Shown: piece by piece, positions 13,012 through 15,719 of the stretch
How positions within the stretch are numbered: position 1 is the stretch's first letter
Layout of the letters: each line of letters begins with the position of its first letter
Assembly: GCA_030601015.1 (NCBI GenBank)
Contig: JAUVUO010000009.1
Coordinates: forward strand, 1 to 15,719
Length of the DNA stretch: 15,719 nucleotides
From: Candidatus Omnitrophota bacterium
GTDB taxonomy: Bacteria > Omnitrophota > Gorgyraeia > Duberdicusellales > 4484-171
Reading direction: 5' to 3'
Program-made: the position numbers and the translations under genes
Notes under the pieces: generated by a model
What the model was told of the DNA's origin: nothing
The model's input: only the letters and a program-made list of their open reading frames with translations
Databases searched by the model: none

Positions 13012-14772
13012 TCAAATCATTAAAATACGGTAGAATTTATCTTTTAAAACCTTTTTCAATTCCTCTTTCAAAAAATTCTCAACTTCTTTAGCTGTCGACA
13101 ATTTTAGAGCACCTGTAACAGCCTTCACTGCATCTTCAAACTTAATATTATTAATTAACTCTTTAATTCTTGGAACTTGAGGCGACGTCATACTAAAACT
13201 ATCAAGCCCCATACCTAAAAGCAAAAACGAAAATATAGGTTCTCCTGACATTTCCCCGCACATACCAACTTTAATTTTAGCAGCATGCGCTGAATCAATA
13301 ACATTTTTTATCAACCTTAAAACACCCGGATGTCCCGGCTCGTACAAATAAGCTACTTTTTCATTAGCCCTATCTACTGCCAGGGAATATTGAATCAAAT
13401 CATTTGTTCCTATGCTAAAAAAATCGCATTCCTTGGCTAAAAGATCAGCTGTTAAAGCCGCGGACGGAACTTCTATCATAATTCCAATAGGTATATTTTT
13501 ATTAAAAGTCTTACCTTCCTTTTTTAATTCTCTCTTACATTCCTCTATTAGATTTTTAGCTTGCCTTAATTCCTCTACTCCGGAAATCATAGGAAACATC
13601 ACCCTTACATTCCCCACAGACGACGCTCTTAATATAGCTCTTAATTGAGCTTTAAAAATATCAGTACGCTCCAAACAAAATCTTATCGCTCTCCAACCCA
13701 AAAAAGGACTCATTTCTTTCGGAACTTCAGGTTGCGAAAGAAATTTATCACCTCCAATATCAATCGTTCTAAAAATAACTTGATTAGGGCTAGCTCCCCT
13801 TACTACTTTTAAGTAAGCTTTATATTGTTCGTCTTCCAACGGTAAATCCTTTCTACCTAAAAAAATATATTCAGTTCTATAAAGTCCTACTCCCTCTGCG
13901 CCAAATTCCTTAACAAGAGGAAGTTCTTCAGGAAGTTCCAAATTAGCCGATATTCTTACTTCTCTGCCATCTTTAGTACAAGCCTTAAGAGCTTTGGGGA
14001 TATGTATGGCTCTTATTTCTTTATTGTATGCCGCTAACTTTCCCCTATATTCTTTTAAAGTTTTTTCTGTAGGACGTATTATAATTAAACCTTTAGAGCC
14101 GTCAACTATAACTTTATCCCCGGACTTAATATTCTTAGTAGCTACTTCAACACCAACAACCGCCGGGATTCTTAAACTTCGGGCAATAATCGCGGTATGA
14201 GAGGTTCTACCTCCAATATCGGAAACAACGCCTAATATCATTTCTTTTGGTAAAGACGCTGTTTGAGAAGGAGCAAGGTCGTGCGAAACTATAATTACTT
14301 TTTCTTTTAAATCGCTTAAAGATACGGCTTTTTCTTTAAGCATTTTTCTCAAAACTCTGCGGGATATGTCTTCAATATCAACTACACGCTCCCTTAAATA
14401 TTCATCATTAACTTTTAGCAAAGCATCTACGTACTTATTTATACTTTGAGAAAAAGCGTATTCAACATTAACTTTCTTGTTTTTTATTTGAAAAATTACA
14501 TCTTCAATTAGAACTCTATCTTCTAATGCTAAAAAATGCGATTCAAATATTCTTGCATGATCAAACCCTACATCTTTTGAAATTTTTCGCTGAAGATTGG
14601 ATATTTCTTTTCGAGTATCTATCAAGACCACTTCTAATCGATAGATTTCTCTCGAAATTTCATCATGAGATATCCTTCTCTTTGGAACACTAATCTCATC
14701 TTTAATTAAGACCAATGCTTTACCTATACCAACCCCTCCGGCAGCCGCTATACCCTTTAGTTTAATCATCAT
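13012..14772 (-). CDS. ptsI: PTS enzyme I (phosphoenolpyruvate-protein phosphotransferase)
   Basis: Enzyme I takes phosphate from PEP onto its own histidine and passes it to HPr. The 586-residue protein has the HPr-binding and swivelling domains with GGRTSHTAIIARS (187-199; phospho-His192), the linker, and the PEP-binding barrel with ANLELPEE (276-283), GLYRTEYIF (296-304), FRTIDIGGDK (334-343), PMISGVEEL (394-402), MIEVPSAA (432-439), the SIGTNDLIQYSLAVDR segment (453-468) and active-site Cys505 in GMCGE. The usual NPxLGxR motif reads MSPFLGWRAIR (354-364). There are two adjacent start ATGs (14772 and 14769), overlapping the HPr stop; GAGGAAG within the HPr tail serves as ribosome binding site. 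No EIIB/EIIC permease is in view, so a regulatory phosphorelay is plausible. Confidence 0.98.
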   Translation of the reverse strand: MMIKLKGIAAAGGVGIGKALVLIKDEISVPKRRISHDEISREIYRLEVVLIDTRKEISNLQRKISKDVGFDHARIFESHFLALEDRVLIEDVIFQIKNKKVNVEYAFSQSINKYVDALLKVNDEYLRERVVDIEDISRRVLRKMLKEKAVSLSDLKEKVIIVSHDLAPSQTASLPKEMILGVVSDIGGRTSHTAIIARSLRIPAVVGVEVATKNIKSGDKVIVDGSKGLIIIRPTEKTLKEYRGKLAAYNKEIRAIHIPKALKACTKDGREVRISANLELPEELPLVKEFGAEGVGLYRTEYIFLGRKDLPLEDEQYKAYLKVVRGASPNQVIFRTIDIGGDKFLSQPEVPKEMSPFLGWRAIRFCLERTDIFKAQLRAILRASSVGNVRVMFPMISGVEELRQAKNLIEECKRELKKEGKTFNKNIPIGIMIEVPSAALTADLLAKECDFFSIGTNDLIQYSLAVDRANEKVAYLYEPGHPGVLRLIKNVIDSAHAAKIKVGMCGEMSGEPIFSFLLLGMGLDSFSMTSPQVPRIKELINNIKFEDAVKAVTGALKLSTAKEVENFLKEELKKVLKDKFYRILMI

Positions 14773-15028
14773 CTTCCTCTAAAAAACTTTTTAATTCATC
14801 CATAGCTTCAGAAGAATCTTCTCCCTCTACTATCAATTTTATTCTTGCCCCTTTATTCCCTCCTAAACTCAACAAGGCAATTATAGACTTACCATCTACT
14901 ACATCTCCATTTTTTTCCAACCGTACAGATGAATCAAACTTATTAGCCAACTGGACAAAAAGAGTAGCCGGCCTGGCATGCAAACCATGCTTCCTTTTTA
15001 TATCAAAATGTTCCTCAATTTTAGACAT
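14762..15028 (-). CDS. ptsH: HPr phosphocarrier protein
   Basis: HPr relays phosphate from enzyme I to EIIA proteins. With the ATG at 15026-15028 the protein is 88 residues. The motif KHGLHARPATLF holds the phospho-histidine (His17 from this start), and DGKSIIALLSLGG holds a serine equivalent to Ser46 of Gram-positive HPr (Ser48 here), the target of HPr kinase/phosphorylase where that enzyme exists. No hprK gene lies in the window. The frame can be extended to a TTG at 15040 (92 residues) that has AAGGGG very close upstream; the ATG was chosen because it gives the usual N-terminal length. The C-terminus is acidic (FLEEDDD) and overlaps the enzyme I start by about 10 bases. Confidence 0.95.
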   Translation of the reverse strand: MSKIEEHFDIKRKHGLHARPATLFVQLANKFDSSVRLEKNGDVVDGKSIIALLSLGGNKGARIKLIVEGEDSSEAMDELKSFLEEDDD

Positions 15029-15114
15029 AATTTTTAACAAATACCCCTTAGCCTCTTTTTCTTTGCTAAATAAATTTCCTAATAATAAAAATATATTCTA
15101 ATGAAATTAAAATT

Positions 15115-15591
15115 TTATCTAACAACTTCCTGTTGTTTATTTAATAACATTAAGACCTCTTCTTCGGTCTTAACGCACTTTAATCTCTGAACTAAATATT
15201 TATCGCGAAGTATTCTTGCTAAAAAGGCTAACATTTTTAAATGCAGCCCAGCCTCTTTTTGATTTGAAAGTAAAAGAGCCACAACATTTACCGGTTCTTG
15301 ATCTAAAGAATCAAAATCAATACCCTCTTTAGATATACCAATACAAACTATAATATCTTTAACATAATTAATTCTGGCATGCGGAAAAGCAATATGACTT
15401 CCAATAGCAGTTGACCCCATATCTTCCCGCTGAAGGATAGAATTTAAAATATCTGTTTTAAATTTTTTATCTATTTTTCGTTTTTGGATTAGATGATCAA
15501 TAATAGAAGTGATTATGATTTTTTTACTTTTTGGTTTTATCCTTAAAATTATACCATCCTTATCAAGATGATCTAAAATATTTATATTCAT
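15115..15591 (-). CDS. PTS EIIA component, fructose/nitrogen (PtsN) family
   Basis: EIIA proteins accept phosphate from HPr. The active-site motif REDMGSTAIGSHIAFPHAR (55-73) contains the phospho-His71, and the second conserved histidine is His117 in AGLHLKMLAFLARIL. At 158 residues it is a single-domain, soluble protein, like PtsN (EIIA-Ntr), rather than the multi-domain fructose permease form. With enzyme I and HPr just downstream and no permease visible, a signalling role is more likely than sugar uptake; which target it controls is not shown. AGAGGA precedes the ATG at 15589-15591 with good spacing. The tRNA-Gly lies 71 bases upstream on the same strand. A 74-base AT-rich gap separates it from ptsH, so the PTS genes may still be one transcript. 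Confidence 0.93.
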   Translation of the reverse strand: MNINILDHLDKDGIILRIKPKSKKIIITSIIDHLIQKRKIDKKFKTDILNSILQREDMGSTAIGSHIAFPHARINYVKDIIVCIGISKEGIDFDSLDQEPVNVVALLLSNQKEAGLHLKMLAFLARILRDKYLVQRLKCVKTEEEVLMLLNKQQEVVR

Positions 15592-15662
15592 ATAAATCCT
15601 CTTAACTTACCCTTTAATTATCAATTTTATTAAATAAAAACATGAATAACTAAACATTTAAA

Positions 15663-15719
15663 AGCGGGCGAAGGGAATTGAACCCTCAACCTTCACGTTG
15701 GCAACGTGACGCTCTAGCC
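15663..15719 (-). tRNA. tRNA-Gly(GCC), 5' end beyond the window
   Basis: On the minus strand the last 57 bases fold as the 3' part of a tRNA: the end of the D arm (TAGAGC), anticodon stem TCACG/CGTGA with loop TTGCCAA (anticodon GCC, glycine), variable loop AGGTT, T arm GAGGG-TTCAATT-CCCTT, and the 3' acceptor strand CGCCCGC with discriminator T, as usual for bacterial tRNA-Gly. The CCA end is not encoded (TTT follows). The acceptor 5' strand and the start of the D arm are cut by the window edge. Confidence 0.95.

Noticed and set aside
15592..15662. Promoter between tRNA-Gly and the EIIA gene
   Set aside because: There are several A/T-rich -10-like strings and a TTGATA, but none at proper spacing to each other; read-through from the tRNA is equally possible.
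1..15719. CRISPR array, prophage, transposon or toxin-antitoxin system
   Set aside because: No regularly spaced repeats, transposase, integrase, phage structural gene or small paired ORFs were seen. The content is core metabolism and housekeeping.

Overview
All genes in this AT-rich window lie on the minus strand, so reading order runs from position 15719 down to 1. The gene set suggests a Gram-negative, uncultured bacterium: a DegP/HtrA protease with a signal peptide, a glycine-zipper lipoprotein, a PTS phosphorelay with a serine-regulatable HPr but no visible permease, a type I-beta DAHP synthase with an N-terminal ferredoxin-like domain, and a fused chorismate mutase-prephenate dehydratase. 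A lineage such as Omnitrophota or a relative would fit, but that is inference from gene content and order, not from a marker phylogeny.

Layout in transcription order. (1) The 3' part of a tRNA-Gly(GCC) at the right edge. (2) A phosphorelay module: an EIIA of the fructose/Ntr family, HPr and enzyme I. (3) A sugar-nucleotidyltransferase one base after enzyme I. (4) An aromatic amino acid block, pheA-hisC-aroF-tyrA, which takes erythrose-4-phosphate and PEP into the pathway and chorismate out to Phe/Tyr. pheA carries a one-base frameshift. (5) Housekeeping genes cmk-lepA-lepB; cmk starts inside the tyrA stop (ATGA). (6) A glycine-zipper lipoprotein with a C-terminal zinc-ribbon-like tail. (7) plsY, the membrane acyltransferase of phospholipid synthesis. 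(8) A 309-bp intergenic stretch holding GC-rich stem-loops and a perfect-consensus promoter that drives recA. (9) recA, a two-PDZ HtrA protease, a shortened recX, and the middle of proC, which runs off the left edge.

The biology is mostly core metabolism and housekeeping. PEP links two parts: it is the phosphate donor for enzyme I and a substrate of DAHP synthase. I found no defence system, phage, CRISPR array or insertion sequence. The strongest unusual signals are the recX-proC junction, where recX stops mid-protein and proC begins mid-protein within about 10 bases, the pheA frameshift, and the recA promoter with a dyad over its -10 box. The first two may be real gene decay or assembly/sequencing errors.
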